Position numbers and translations under genes: made by a program. A DNA stretch of 64,000 bases, from the NCBI RefSeq assembly GCF_002269505.1, contig NZ_NQKQ01000004.1, positions 2,301-66,300 on the forward strand, written 5' to 3'. The notes beneath the pieces were generated by a model. It worked only from the letters and a program-made list of their open reading frames with translations, did no database searches and had not been told where the DNA came from. Shown here one piece after another: positions 11,919-21,323 of this stretch (position 1 is the stretch's first letter; each line of letters begins with the position of its first letter). This DNA is from Pseudomonas fragi. GTDB taxonomy: Bacteria > Pseudomonadota > Gammaproteobacteria > Pseudomonadales > Pseudomonadaceae.

Positions 11919-12692
11919 TTGTTGAACGAGTCCCGCCGCCGCGCTTTTTTGACCGCCATGCAAGTGGTCAGCTGGTTGCCGCGCACTGAACTGCCGTTTG
12001 CCGCGCCTTCGCGGCCAGAGCTGCTGGTGCTCCCTGAGCCGCCGGCAGAGCCTGTGATCACCCGCCCTGCGGTCGCGCCAGCGGTTGTGCCGGGCAAATC
12101 TGGCGAGCGGCCAAAAATCGAAATGCCACGGCCTTCGGTCAGTCGCCCTGTCAGCAAACCTGTGGTCGCAGCCGAGCCCGCACCTGTCACGGCCAAGGTT
12201 GTAGCGTTGCCACCGCCGCGTTTTGCCCTGCAGTTACTGCGCGCCGGGCGCTGCCTGGTGCTGGTGGAGTTACCCACAGGTGGCGCCTTCCAGAGCCGCG
12301 ACCCTGCCTATTTATTGTTGAAAGACATGTTGCGTGCTGCTGGCTTGCCCGATAGTCCGCAAATCATTGGCGAGCCGGTGCGCTGGCCATTGTTGCGCCG
12401 TGGCAATGTGGATCAGGGCCCGGATGCGGCGCGTGAGTTTGTGCAGGGCTTTGTCATGGCCCGCCTGGAAGAGGCGGAATGCGCCTGCTTATGGCTGATC
12501 GGGCTGCCTGCGGTGCGTTTTGCCGGTGAGGCGGATGCCGAGGCATTCAATACTGAACTGCAAATTGAAGGGTTGGGCTGCGCATGGGCGCTGCCGGGCC
12601 TGGAACTCTTGATGGAAGAGCCACAGCGCAAAGCGCAGGTGTGGCAAGCCATGCGCCGGCTGATGGCGCGCTGGAAACAAAATGATGAGTGA
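11919..12692 (+). CDS. holD: DNA polymerase III psi subunit (HolD), pseudomonad type
   Basis: 257 residues, upstream of and overlapping rimI, the same neighbourhood as the cryptic pseudomonad psi subunit described in P. aeruginosa. Psi joins the clamp loader to the single-strand-binding protein through chi. The N-terminal 90 residues are Pro/Ala/Val-rich and look disordered. The conserved globular part is about residues 100-255 (FALQLLRAGRCLVLVELPTG onward). The start is uncertain: TTG at 11919 opens the frame and ATG 11958 is another choice. A perfect DnaA box lies just upstream. Assignment leans on gene order more than on motifs. Confidence 0.75.
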   Translation: MLNESRRRAFLTAMQVVSWLPRTELPFAAPSRPELLVLPEPPAEPVITRPAVAPAVVPGKSGERPKIEMPRPSVSRPVSKPVVAAEPAPVTAKVVALPPPRFALQLLRAGRCLVLVELPTGGAFQSRDPAYLLLKDMLRAAGLPDSPQIIGEPVRWPLLRRGNVDQGPDAAREFVQGFVMARLEEAECACLWLIGLPAVRFAGEADAEAFNTELQIEGLGCAWALPGLELLMEEPQRKAQVWQAMRRLMARWKQNDE

Positions 12693-13137
12693 TGCAGTAA
12701 CTTTTCGCCCGATGACCGAGGCGGACCTTGATGCGGTCTTGAAAATTGAATACGCCGCTTTCAGCCATCCCTGGACCCGAGGCATTTTTCTCGACGGTCT
12801 GGGCAAATACCATATCTGGCTGATGTTTGAAGGTGAGCAGCAAGTGGGGCATGGCGTGGTGCAGATCATCCTCGACGAAGCCCATTTGCTCAATATCACG
12901 GTCAAACCCGAGAGCCAGGGCCGTGGCCTGGGGCTCAAGCTGCTTGAGCACCTGATGTCGATTGCCTACCAGCATGAGGCGCGCGAATGCTTCCTCGAAC
13001 TGCGCGACAGCAATACTGCGGCGTTCAAGTTGTATGAGCGTTATGGCTTCAATGAAATCGGCCGTCGTCGCGACTACTACCCGGCTGTGGGTGGGCGTGA
13101 AGATGCGGTGGTGATGGCCTGTACGCTGGTCGACTGA
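12682..13137 (+). CDS. rimI: Ribosomal protein S18 alanine N-acetyltransferase RimI
   Basis: 151 residues, a full GNAT fold. The acetyl-CoA motif Q-G-R-G-L-G-L appears near residue 77, after the beta-4 strand LLNITVKP. The RimI-type region FLELRDSNTAAFKLYERYGF follows near 110. RimI acetylates the N-terminal Ala of ribosomal protein S18. The start overlaps the holD stop, so the two are coupled; a second ATG directly follows the first. A hairpin follows the stop. Confidence 0.93.
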   Translation: MMSDAVTFRPMTEADLDAVLKIEYAAFSHPWTRGIFLDGLGKYHIWLMFEGEQQVGHGVVQIILDEAHLLNITVKPESQGRGLGLKLLEHLMSIAYQHEARECFLELRDSNTAAFKLYERYGFNEIGRRRDYYPAVGGREDAVVMACTLVD

Positions 13138-13141
13138 CCCT

Positions 13142-13165
13142 GTGGGAGCTGGCTTCCAGCTCCCA
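13142..13165. repeat. Nine-base perfect hairpin, REP-like, after rimI
   Basis: GGGAGCTGG, loop CTT, CCAGCTCCC. It resembles one half of Pseudomonas REP sequences (GTGGGAGC...) and lies between the convergent rimI and acidic-protein genes. It probably ends or protects the rimI transcript. No T-run follows. Confidence 0.6.
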
Positions 13166-13173
13166 TCAAGACT

Positions 13174-13557
13174 TCAGCGCTCGCGCCCCACGGGGTCGAT
13201 TTCTGCCAGCTCTGCTTCATCCAGCCCTTTGCCAGCGCCGATTTCGTCTTCATCGACCAGGCTCAAATCCCAGTCAGCAGCACCGTCCGGGCTCTGCGCT
13301 GCCTCCTTGGCATCGCGGGCGCCGTCTTCGCGAATCAGCATCTCCTGCTCCAGGTCGTCGTCATTGAGGCCCAGGTCCAGCTCGTCATCCAGCGCCGCCC
13401 TGTGCTTGACGCCGACATCGTCGACAAACAAGTCGCTGATGGGCTCATAGGTATCGTCATCATCAAAATCCAGTGGCTCTACCGAACCCATGGCGTCTTC
13501 GATATCGTCGATGGGCGCGGGTTGTGGTGCCCCGTAGGGGCGACGTGAATCAGTCAT
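13174..13557 (-). CDS. Small acidic conserved Pseudomonas protein
   Basis: 127 residues, extremely rich in Asp and Glu and without hydrophobic core segments, so probably disordered. It sits between rimI and can, where P. aeruginosa also has a small hypothetical gene. AGGAA lies a few bases before the ATG. Some databases name homologues serine kinase/phosphatase, but I see no kinase or phosphatase motif and do not support that name. Convergent to rimI and divergent from can. Confidence 0.75.
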   Translation of the reverse strand: MTDSRRPYGAPQPAPIDDIEDAMGSVEPLDFDDDDTYEPISDLFVDDVGVKHRAALDDELDLGLNDDDLEQEMLIREDGARDAKEAAQSPDGAADWDLSLVDEDEIGAGKGLDEAELAEIDPVGRER

Positions 13558-13708
13558 GGTAATTCCTCATACTCTGGGTGCTTTAATACGATGACTGTAG
13601 CCATTGCTGAAGATTCCACCCAACTGACCGCCGGAATGTCATGGGGCAAGTGACCCCGACCGTTGGTCGGCTGTCAAATCAGCGCATCAACTCTTGAGGC
13701 TTCACCGC

Positions 13709-14353
13709 ATGAACGAACTACAAGATCTGATTGATAACAACGAGCGTTGGGCCGACGCGATCAAGCAGGAAGATCCCGACTTCTTCGCCAAGCTGGCTCG
13801 CCAGCAAACGCCGGAATACCTATGGATTGGTTGTTCGGATGCGCGCGTACCGGCCAACGAAATTGTCGGCATGTTGCCCGGCGATCTTTTCGTGCACCGC
13901 AACGTGGCCAATGTCGTGTTGCACACGGACTTGAACTGCCTGTCGGTGATCCAGTACGCGGTCGACGTTTTGAAGGTCAAACATATTCTGGTAACCGGCC
14001 ACTATGGCTGTGGCGGTGTGCGCGCATCGATGAAAGACCAGCAGATGGGGCTGATCGATGGCTGGCTGCGGTCCATTCGCGACCTGTATTACGAGAATCG
14101 TGAAGTGCTGGCGTTGTTGCCTACCGAGGAAGAGCGCGTCGACCGTTTGTGCGAGTTGAACGTGATCCAGCAGGTGGCGAACGTCGGGCACACCAACATT
14201 GTGCAAAATGCCTGGCATCGCGGGCAGAAGCTGTCGGTGCATGGCTGCATCTACGGGATCAAGGACGGTCGCTGGAAAAGCCTGAACACCACGATCAGCG
14301 GCCTTGACCAGTTGCCGCCGCAGTATCGCTTGCGGCCGGTGGGCGCAGTATAA
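13709..14353 (+). CDS. can: Beta-class carbonic anhydrase
   Basis: 214 residues from ATG 13709; an upstream in-frame TTG at 13694 is less likely. All zinc and catalytic residues are in the E. coli Can positions: C42, D44 and R46 in CSDAR, H98 and C101 in HYGCGG. Interconverts CO2 and bicarbonate in the cytoplasm, supplying bicarbonate for carboxylations. Divergent from the acidic-protein gene; a REPIN follows the stop. Confidence 0.96.
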   Translation: MNELQDLIDNNERWADAIKQEDPDFFAKLARQQTPEYLWIGCSDARVPANEIVGMLPGDLFVHRNVANVVLHTDLNCLSVIQYAVDVLKVKHILVTGHYGCGGVRASMKDQQMGLIDGWLRSIRDLYYENREVLALLPTEEERVDRLCELNVIQQVANVGHTNIVQNAWHRGQKLSVHGCIYGIKDGRWKSLNTTISGLDQLPPQYRLRPVGAV

Positions 14354-14370
14354 AGTTGCATGCATAACCT

Positions 14371-14455
14371 GTGGGAGCGGGCTTGCTCGTGATGGTATCG
14401 ACGCGGTTTTCCTGTTTTACCGCGCCGCCCGAATCGCGAGCAAGCCCGCTCCCAC
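14371..14455. repeat. REPIN (two inverted Pseudomonas REP sequences)
   Basis: The left REP GTGGGAGCGGGCTTGCTCG at 14371 and its inverted copy ending GCAAGCCCGCTCCCAC at 14455 enclose about 45 bases. This is the typical doublet mobilised in trans by RAYT transposases. It lies between the convergent ends of can and the fatty acid transporter gene. No RAYT gene is in the window. Confidence 0.9.
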
Positions 14456-14473
14456 ATTGGGTTATGAGTTCGC

Positions 14474-15892
14474 TTACGGCATTACTGGCGGCGTATATGC
14501 CAGCGTTGTCCCCAATGCCCATAGCAGAAACAGCACCAGAGGCGTGTGCACCAACAACTGCACAAACGAAAAGCCGATCAAGTCCCGCGCTTTCAAGCCC
14601 AGTACGCCCAGCAGCGGCAGCATGTAAAACGGATTGATCAGATTGGGCAGCGCCTCGGCGGCGTTGTAGATCTGCACGGCCCAACCCAGGTGATAGCCCA
14701 GATCATTGGCCACCTGCATCACATACGGTGCTTCGATAATCCACTTACCGCCGCCCGACGGAATAAAAAAGCCCAGAATTGCCGAATACACCCCCATCAA
14801 TAACGCGTAGGTGTCATGCGACGCGATCTGTACGAAAAACGTCGAGATGTGATGGGCCAGGGTTTGCCCGTCAGTCCCCTTGACCACTGTCATCAGCGCT
14901 GCAATCGAGCCATACAGCGGAAACTGGATCATCACCCCGGTGGTGGTTGGCACGGCGCTGGTCACGGCATTCAGAAAGCTGCGCGGACGCCAGTGCAGCA
15001 GCGCGCCGAGCATCAGGAACAAAAAGTTATAGGTGTTGAGCCCGGAGATGGCGCTGATCGCCGGCTTGGTCGAAAACTCATGGAACAACCAGCCCGCGGC
15101 CAGCAGCACCAGTAAAATGGTCAGCAGCGGGCTGTATTCCAGCCACTCGCCCGGGCGTGTACGCGGCGGCAGTTGTGGCGAACTGAAGCTCGGGTCAATA
15201 CCGCAGGCAGCTGCGTCGCGGGCCGACTCTGCGCCGGGGGCGGTGGCGTAGGCGACAATCAACGACACCACCACCAGCGCCGCCAGCAACACGCCGGACT
15301 GCCAGAGAAAGATGGTTTCGGTGAAGGGAATAACCCCGGTAATCGCCAGAATCGACGGCGGCAAACTGGCAGGGTTGGCCTGCAACTGCGCCGCCGAAGA
15401 CGACAACCCCAGTGCCCATACCGCGCCCAGCCCCAGGTACGCCGCAGCACCAGCGGCACGATAGTCCATGCGCAGGTTGGTACGCCGGGCCAGCGCCCGT
15501 ACCAGCAACCCGCCAAAAACCAGCGACAGCCCCCAGTTGAGCAATGACGCGACCATTGAAATCAACGCAACCCAGCACACTGCCTGGCGGCCGTTTTTCG
15601 GCACCCGGGCCAGTTTGTCGATCAATTTGACGGCAGGCGGCGAGCTGGCCACCACATAACCGCCAATCACTACGAAGGCCATTTGCATGGTGAAAGGAAT
15701 CAGGCTCCAGAACCCGTCACCAAATGCCATTGCGGCATCGGTGGGTTTGGCGCCCATCAGCATCGTGGCCAGTGCCACCGTGATCACCGCGACAGCAGCG
15801 AACACCCATGAATCGGGGAACCAGCGCTCGGCGAAGTTCGAACAGCGCAGGGCGAAACGTGCAGAGCGGCTGTCTGTAATTTCAGCGGCCAT
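14474..15892 (-). CDS. Short-chain fatty acid transporter, AtoE family
   Basis: 472 residues with about twelve hydrophobic segments, and family-typical stretches FIPSGGGKWIIEAP (about 390) and NLINPFYMLPLLGVLGLKARD (about 430). The family carries short-chain fatty acids such as acetoacetate or butyrate across the inner membrane. GAGG stands before the ATG. It stands alone here: no ato catabolic genes or regulator are adjacent, so the substrate is not fixed by context. Confidence 0.88.
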   Translation of the reverse strand: MAAEITDSRSARFALRCSNFAERWFPDSWVFAAVAVITVALATMLMGAKPTDAAMAFGDGFWSLIPFTMQMAFVVIGGYVVASSPPAVKLIDKLARVPKNGRQAVCWVALISMVASLLNWGLSLVFGGLLVRALARRTNLRMDYRAAGAAAYLGLGAVWALGLSSSAAQLQANPASLPPSILAITGVIPFTETIFLWQSGVLLAALVVVSLIVAYATAPGAESARDAAACGIDPSFSSPQLPPRTRPGEWLEYSPLLTILLVLLAAGWLFHEFSTKPAISAISGLNTYNFLFLMLGALLHWRPRSFLNAVTSAVPTTTGVMIQFPLYGSIAALMTVVKGTDGQTLAHHISTFFVQIASHDTYALLMGVYSAILGFFIPSGGGKWIIEAPYVMQVANDLGYHLGWAVQIYNAAEALPNLINPFYMLPLLGVLGLKARDLIGFSFVQLLVHTPLVLFLLWALGTTLAYTPPVMP

Positions 15893-16136
15893 GGGAAGTA
15901 CCTCGGTTTTCTTATGATTATTGGATGGCCAATCTCAGCGCTTGCGCCCGGACATTTGCCTGGCGAGCACAGTAAATCAATCGGTGAGGCATGCCGATGC
16001 TCAAATGAGTAAAAGCGTGGTTTTACCCCGGTCATGCAGGCCATGTTTTTTGGATGAACGGTCATGTTCGGCGCTCCAGAAAACCCGTTTAAAGCCGATT
16101 CTGTTGCACGCATTCTTTCATTGCTCCAGGTATCCC

Positions 16137-17453
16137 ATGTTCAACACACGCTTGAAGCAAGAGCTGGCGGCTCTTCGCGAAGAAATATCCAGCCTTCAGC
16201 AAGTCCGGGAGAGCCTTGACAGCGAAATGCTGGTGCTCTCCCTGAGCGCCGATGGGCGTATTGAAACGGCCAACCACAACTTCACCGAGCAAATGTTCTA
16301 CGCCAGTGCATCGCTGGCGGGGCTGCATATTGACGAGCTGGTGCCCGCGCACCTGAAGAACGACGAGCACTATCGCCGTTTCAAAACCGCCATCAACCGC
16401 ATTGAACATTACAGCGGCACTATCCGGTTGCTGCGTGGCAACGGCCAGGAGGCCTGGCTGCGTTCGATCATGCAGCCGATCCTGGATTCCACTGGCCGGG
16501 TACTACGGATTTCGATCTTTTCCAGCGATCTGACACGCACCATTGAAAGCTCCCGGGATCACGAAAACCTGATGAGCGCGCTGATGCGCTCCACTGCGGT
16601 GATCGAGTTCAACCTCAAGGGTGAGGTGCTGACTGCCAATGAGCGATTTCTCTCGGGCATGGGCTACACCCTGGCGCAAATTCAGGGCAAACATCACCGC
16701 ATGTTCTGTACCCCGCAAGAACAGAACAGCATTGAATACCAGGCTTTTTGGCAGCGTTTGAATGCCGGTGAATTTGTCGCGGCGCGGTTTCAACGCATCG
16801 ATAGCCACGGCCGGGATGTATGGCTGGAGGCCACCTACAACCCGGTGCGTGACGCCAACAACACCCTGTACAAAGTGGTCAAGTTCGCCACGGTTATTAC
16901 CGCTCAGGTCCATCAGGAACAGGCGGTCAGCGAAGCTGCAGGCATTGCCTACAGCACGTCACTGCAAACCGACAGCAGCGCCCAGCGCGGCACTAAAGTC
17001 GTGACCCAGGCTGTAGCGGTCATGCGTGGTCTGGCCCGGCACATGCAGCAGGCAGGTGAGGGAATTGAAGCCTTGAGCGATCAGTCGCAAGTGATTGGCA
17101 GTATCGTCAAGACCATTAGCTCAATTGCCGACCAAACCAACTTGCTGGCGCTTAACGCCGCCATTGAAGCTGCGCGCGCCGGTGAGCAGGGCCGCGGCTT
17201 TGCCGTTGTGGCTGACGAAGTGCGGCAGCTGGCGTCGCGCACCAGCAAGGCTACTGAAGAAATCATCAGTGTGGTGCGGCAAAACCAGGACATGGCCCGT
17301 GATGCCGTTACCCTCATGACAGAGGGCACGCTCCAGGCAGAAGAAGGGCTGGCGCTGGCCGCGCAAGCAGGCACGGTGATCGTCGAGATTCAGGAAGGCG
17401 CACAGAAAGTCGTTAACGCTGTAGGGCAGTTCGCCAACCAGCTGTCGTCCTGA
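16137..17453 (+). CDS. Soluble PAS-PAS methyl-accepting chemotaxis-type protein (BdlA-like)
   Basis: 438 residues from ATG 16137; the frame stays open upstream but without a ribosome site. A short coiled start (about 1-30) leads into two PAS domains (about 40-150 and 160-275). A compact MCP signalling domain follows, with the hairpin tip [21 protein letters not shown] near residue 345. No membrane segment is present, so it is cytoplasmic. This is the layout of P. aeruginosa BdlA, which links chemosensory-type signalling to biofilm dispersal through c-di-GMP. The MCP part is short after the tip. It lies near an EAL regulator and a fimbrial cluster, which fits a role in surface attachment. Ligand unknown. 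Confidence 0.85.
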   Translation: MFNTRLKQELAALREEISSLQQVRESLDSEMLVLSLSADGRIETANHNFTEQMFYASASLAGLHIDELVPAHLKNDEHYRRFKTAINRIEHYSGTIRLLRGNGQEAWLRSIMQPILDSTGRVLRISIFSSDLTRTIESSRDHENLMSALMRSTAVIEFNLKGEVLTANERFLSGMGYTLAQIQGKHHRMFCTPQEQNSIEYQAFWQRLNAGEFVAARFQRIDSHGRDVWLEATYNPVRDANNTLYKVVKFATVITAQVHQEQAVSEAAGIAYSTSLQTDSSAQRGTKVVTQAVAVMRGLARHMQQAGEGIEALSDQSQVIGSIVKTISSIADQTNLLALNAAIEAARAGEQGRGFAVVADEVRQLASRTSKATEEIISVVRQNQDMARDAVTLMTEGTLQAEEGLALAAQAGTVIVEIQEGAQKVVNAVGQFANQLSS

Positions 17454-17550
17454 GCCTTGATATGCAGGGGTTGAACTTAAGAAAAAACCCCTATTAGTGA
17501 CGGAAAAAGTACTGGTAGGAGTAAACTCGGAGCTTTCCAAAGGAGTTTCT

Positions 17551-18435
17551 ATGAGTCTCTACCAGTCGAGCATTCTTGCCAAACCGATACCTTCGCAAGC
17601 GCGTTACATGTTTTTCGCCCTCAAGTCAGTAGAAGCTTTGCCGGCTGCACTGGACACCTTGTCGCAGTGGGTGGATGGCAAAAGCGTGGTGGCCGGTTTT
17701 GGTTCGCCGCTGGTATTGGCCCTTGGCGCGAAAGTCCCGGGCTTGCGGGTGTTTCCTGCGATCAATGCCATGGTTGAAAACCCGTCGACCCAGCACGCAC
17801 TGTGGCTGTGGTTGCTGGGTGATGACCGCGGCGAGTTGCTGCACCGCAGCCAGGCCATCGAGACTGCATTGGCGCCAGCCTTCAACCTGCTGCAAGTGAC
17901 CGAAGGCTTCCGTTATGGCACCGACCGTGACCTGACCGGCTACGAAGATGGCACTGAAAACCCGGTGGATGAAGCGGCTGTGGACGCGGCCATCGTTGCC
18001 AATGCTGGCGCCGGGCTGGACGGGGGCAGCTTTGTGGCCATTCAGCAGTGGCAGCATGACCTGAACGGTTTTGCCGCACTGCCTTCCGAGGAGCAGGACA
18101 ACATCATGGGCCGTCGCAAGAGCGACAACGAAGAGCTGGACGATGCGCCGGAGTCGGCCCACGTCAAACGCACTGCTCAGGAAAGCTTCACCCCTGAAGC
18201 TTTTATTGTGCGTCGCTCCATGCCGTGGACAGAAAACGGCAAGTCCGGGCTGATGTTTGTCGCCTTTGGCCGCACGCTGAACGCCTTTGAAGTGCAGCTA
18301 CGACGTATGAGCGGTCTTGAAGACGGCATTATCGACGGTTTGTATCGTTACAGCCGTCCACTTAACGGTGGCTACTACTGGTGCCCGCCGATGAAAGACG
18401 GACGGATGGATTTGAGTGCGGTCCGGGTTTTGTAA
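17551..18435 (+). CDS. Dye-decolorizing (DyP-type) heme peroxidase, cytoplasmic class
   Basis: 294 residues from ATG 17551, with AAAGGAG five bases upstream; the longer frame from 17497 lacks this. It carries the DyP motif GYEDGTEN with catalytic Asp133 and the heme-binding His204 (SAHVKR). A later Arg-rich segment (GRTLNAFEVQLRRM) fits the distal pocket region. No Tat or Sec signal, so the YfeX-like cytoplasmic class. Such enzymes oxidise aromatic dyes or porphyrinogens with peroxide; the natural substrate is unsettled. No encapsulin gene is adjacent. Confidence 0.92.
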   Translation: MSLYQSSILAKPIPSQARYMFFALKSVEALPAALDTLSQWVDGKSVVAGFGSPLVLALGAKVPGLRVFPAINAMVENPSTQHALWLWLLGDDRGELLHRSQAIETALAPAFNLLQVTEGFRYGTDRDLTGYEDGTENPVDEAAVDAAIVANAGAGLDGGSFVAIQQWQHDLNGFAALPSEEQDNIMGRRKSDNEELDDAPESAHVKRTAQESFTPEAFIVRRSMPWTENGKSGLMFVAFGRTLNAFEVQLRRMSGLEDGIIDGLYRYSRPLNGGYYWCPPMKDGRMDLSAVRVL

Positions 18436-18449
18436 AAAACACGGGTGCC

Positions 18450-18481
18450 CTGTAGTCGCTGAGGAGCGAAGCTACTACAGG
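18450..18481. repeat. Imperfect palindrome after the DyP gene
   Basis: The arms CCTGTAGT and ACTACAGG enclose CGCTGAGGAGCGAAGCT. It forms a hairpin after the peroxidase stop, like short Pseudomonas intergenic repeats. No T-run. Confidence 0.5.
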
Positions 18482-18519
18482 ATTTACGCGGTTTCAGGAA
18501 TTGTCTGATTATTTTTTGC

Positions 18520-21312
18520 ATGCCGCAGCCTCAGGCTTGCGGTATGAAATCGACCCCCCAAGCCGCCCGAAAACTCCTCCACTTATTTGCCTGCGGTTTG
18601 ATCGTCGCGGTTATTGCGAGTTCGTTCGTTTATTTGCGCGCCGTTTTTAACGAAGAAGTCTCTCTTCGGCGCAGCGTTATGAATGAGGCGGTGTTCAATG
18701 CCCAGGATTTTTTCATCAGCCGCCAGACCTTGCTCAAGAGTCTGGTGCTGGCGACTGTGCCTGATAAAAATGGTGACAAATCCTTTGTCAGTGTTGATCC
18801 CGAAGAAGAGATAAACATCAGTCTGGGTAGTAAAGCCGGGCATTGGAGCCTTTGGCTGACCCGGCGGATGATGGACTACCTGCACGACAGTAAAGTCAAT
18901 TTGCTCTATGTACCGCAAACGGATGAACCCCAAGTGGTGCGTCTGTTTGATTTGTCGTCCCGCCAGGAGCCATTGCCCAAGGTGGTCTTGCAACGGTTGG
19001 CCGATGAGGGGAGTCGGGGGTACTCCTATGGTGACGACCTGTGGCTGACTGACAACAAGGTACTGGACTCGCCTTTTTATCTGTTCACACGGCTCGACAG
19101 TCGCAACCCGGCATCGGGATGGCTGGGCATTGAGGTCGAGGTGCCAGATCTGGTCGAGGCATTGCGCAGTGAAAACGCTGGCGATTTCATGCTGCTGGGC
19201 AGTCAGGGCCAGATCATTTTCACCAATGCGGCACAATCCACCCTGATGGATTCGTTGCACACGCTGGAACCCCAGAACTCTTTTGGCTTTATTGGCTCCG
19301 GCTGGCTACCCGACAGCCTGGCTATCAGGAAAAAGTTGGGTTATTCAGGCTGGCAAATTGTCTATGCCGTGGACATTCAGTCTTTGCTGCCTGTTCTGGG
19401 CTGGCCTTTACTGGTGTGTGTGCTGTTATGCATTGCTGTCTGCATTGGGCTGCGGTTGCTGATCATGCGCATTGATCGACGTTTGATTACCCCGGGCGAA
19501 AACCGCATTCAGGCGCTGGTTGAAAGCGAGGCTTTCAGTCGCGCCGTGTTGCAGGTCGCACCCATTGCACTGTGTGTGATCCGCCGCATAGACGGCACGG
19601 TGGTGCTTGAAAACTCATTGTCGCAACAGTGGCTTGGTGGCGGCAGTGAGCGGAGCAGGTTGTGCCATGGCTGGATTGCGCGCGCGTTCGATAAGCAGGA
19701 CGCACGCAATAGCGATGAGATTGAAATGGAAGATGGCCGTCTTCTCTACCTGGCCTTTGCGCCAACCCGCTACAACGGTCAGGACGTGCTGATTTGCGCG
19801 TTCAGCGACATCAGCGCCCGCAAGCAGATTGAAGTGACACTGGAGCGCGCCCGCCAACTGGCAGATCGGGCCAATGAAGCCAAGACCTTGTTTCTGGCGA
19901 CCATGAGCCATGAAATCCGTACGCCCTTGTATGGCGTTTTGGGCACGCTTGAGTTGCTGGCGCGTACGGACCTCAACGATCAGCAAAACAACTATTTGAA
20001 AGCCATCGAGCGCTCATCCGGCAACTTATTGCAGTTGATTTGCGATGTGCTGGATGTATCTCGAATTGAGGCAGGCCAATTGCAACTTGAGCTCAACACT
20101 TTCAGCCCGATGGAGCTGATAGAGGAGGTGGTTCAAGGCTACAGCGGCGCTGCCCAGGCCAAGGGCCTGCAGTTGTTTGCCCTGATTGATTCGACGGTGC
20201 CTGAATGGCTCAGCGGTGATGTCACCCGTATTCGCCAGATTTTGAACAACCTGCTCAACAACGCGCTGAAATTCACTGACTACGGAAAAATAGTCCTGCG
20301 CCTGAAAATGGACAGCCGTGATGATGAACGCGTCATGCTGCATTGGCAGATTTCGGACACGGGTAAAGGCATCGCTCATGAAGAGCAGGCTCACCTGTTC
20401 GAACCTTTTTATCAGGTGGAGTCGGCACAAAATGTGGTTGCCGGAACAGGTCTGGGGCTGTCCATCTGCAAGCGCCTCATGCACTTGATGAACGGCACCA
20501 TGCGGTTGGTCAGCGAGCCGGGCCTGGGCAGCAGTTTCACCCTGCATTTGCCATTGGTACAGGTCAAGGACGCTTCTCGCCTGGGCCCTGCGCGCGAGCT
20601 ATTGCCCAGTACGGTGTACGTAGTTTCGCCCTTGCGTGAGCTGGCTGAATGTTACTGCGCCTGGTTACGCCGCTGGGGAGCGCGGGCGCATCTGGGCGCG
20701 CCCAAACAGGGGGCCGCCGCTGATGATGCGGTCATGCTGGAACTACACCCTGGCTCTGCCCAGCAATTGCTGGAGCCCACATGGACAGGGCCTCTGGTAG
20801 TCGCTGCCAGTGATCTTGCGGCGGTTCACACATCAGAGAATCCTTGTTGGCAGGCTGATCTGAATAGTTTGCAGGACGTTTATCGGGCGCTTTCCAAGGC
20901 TCAGGGCATGCACATCGGAACCCCGCTGGAGGCGGGTGCCGCCAAGGCTGAACTCAAACTCGGCCTGCGCATTCTGGTAGCAGAAGATAATGTGATCAAT
21001 CAGCTAATTTTGCGTGATCAGCTCGAAGAGCTGGGTTGCACGGTGACATTGGCCAGCGATGGCATTCAGGCGCTGGAACTCTGGCAGGAGGGCAAGTTTG
21101 ACCTGGTGCTGACCGACGTCAACATGCCAAGAATGAACGGTTATGAGCTGGCTACACGACTGCGGGCGATGAATATGTCGCAGCCGATCATCGGCGCTAC
21201 AGCCAATGCCATGCGTGATGAAGGTGAGCGCTGCCTGAGCGCCGGGATGAATCATTGCCTGATCAAGCCTTTTACGTTGCATACCCTACACAACTGTCTT
21301 CAACACTTCTAA
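18520..21312 (+). CDS. Hybrid sensor histidine kinase, RcsC/RocS-like, without Hpt
   Basis: 930 residues. It has a membrane segment (about 20-40), a periplasmic loop of about 240 residues, a second membrane segment (about 290-312) and a PAS-like region (about 335-440). The kinase core carries His464 in MSHEIRTP, an N box (NNLLNNALKF) and G boxes (DTGKGI, GTGLGLSI). An RcsC-type alpha-beta-loop segment (VYVVSPLRELAE, about 700) follows, then a receiver domain with Asp866. The protein ends there, with no His-transfer domain. ATG 18544 is another possible start. It opens an operon with the EAL regulator and two RcsB-like regulators. The partner kinase at 30091-33342 does have an Hpt domain, so the two probably share one relay. 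Confidence 0.9.
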   Translation: MPQPQACGMKSTPQAARKLLHLFACGLIVAVIASSFVYLRAVFNEEVSLRRSVMNEAVFNAQDFFISRQTLLKSLVLATVPDKNGDKSFVSVDPEEEINISLGSKAGHWSLWLTRRMMDYLHDSKVNLLYVPQTDEPQVVRLFDLSSRQEPLPKVVLQRLADEGSRGYSYGDDLWLTDNKVLDSPFYLFTRLDSRNPASGWLGIEVEVPDLVEALRSENAGDFMLLGSQGQIIFTNAAQSTLMDSLHTLEPQNSFGFIGSGWLPDSLAIRKKLGYSGWQIVYAVDIQSLLPVLGWPLLVCVLLCIAVCIGLRLLIMRIDRRLITPGENRIQALVESEAFSRAVLQVAPIALCVIRRIDGTVVLENSLSQQWLGGGSERSRLCHGWIARAFDKQDARNSDEIEMEDGRLLYLAFAPTRYNGQDVLICAFSDISARKQIEVTLERARQLADRANEAKTLFLATMSHEIRTPLYGVLGTLELLARTDLNDQQNNYLKAIERSSGNLLQLICDVLDVSRIEAGQLQLELNTFSPMELIEEVVQGYSGAAQAKGLQLFALIDSTVPEWLSGDVTRIRQILNNLLNNALKFTDYGKIVLRLKMDSRDDERVMLHWQISDTGKGIAHEEQAHLFEPFYQVESAQNVVAGTGLGLSICKRLMHLMNGTMRLVSEPGLGSSFTLHLPLVQVKDASRLGPARELLPSTVYVVSPLRELAECYCAWLRRWGARAHLGAPKQGAAADDAVMLELHPGSAQQLLEPTWTGPLVVAASDLAAVHTSENPCWQADLNSLQDVYRALSKAQGMHIGTPLEAGAAKAELKLGLRILVAEDNVINQLILRDQLEELGCTVTLASDGIQALELWQEGKFDLVLTDVNMPRMNGYELATRLRAMNMSQPIIGATANAMRDEGERCLSAGMNHCLIKPFTLHTLHNCLQHF

Positions 21313-21323
21313 AGGAGGGTCCA

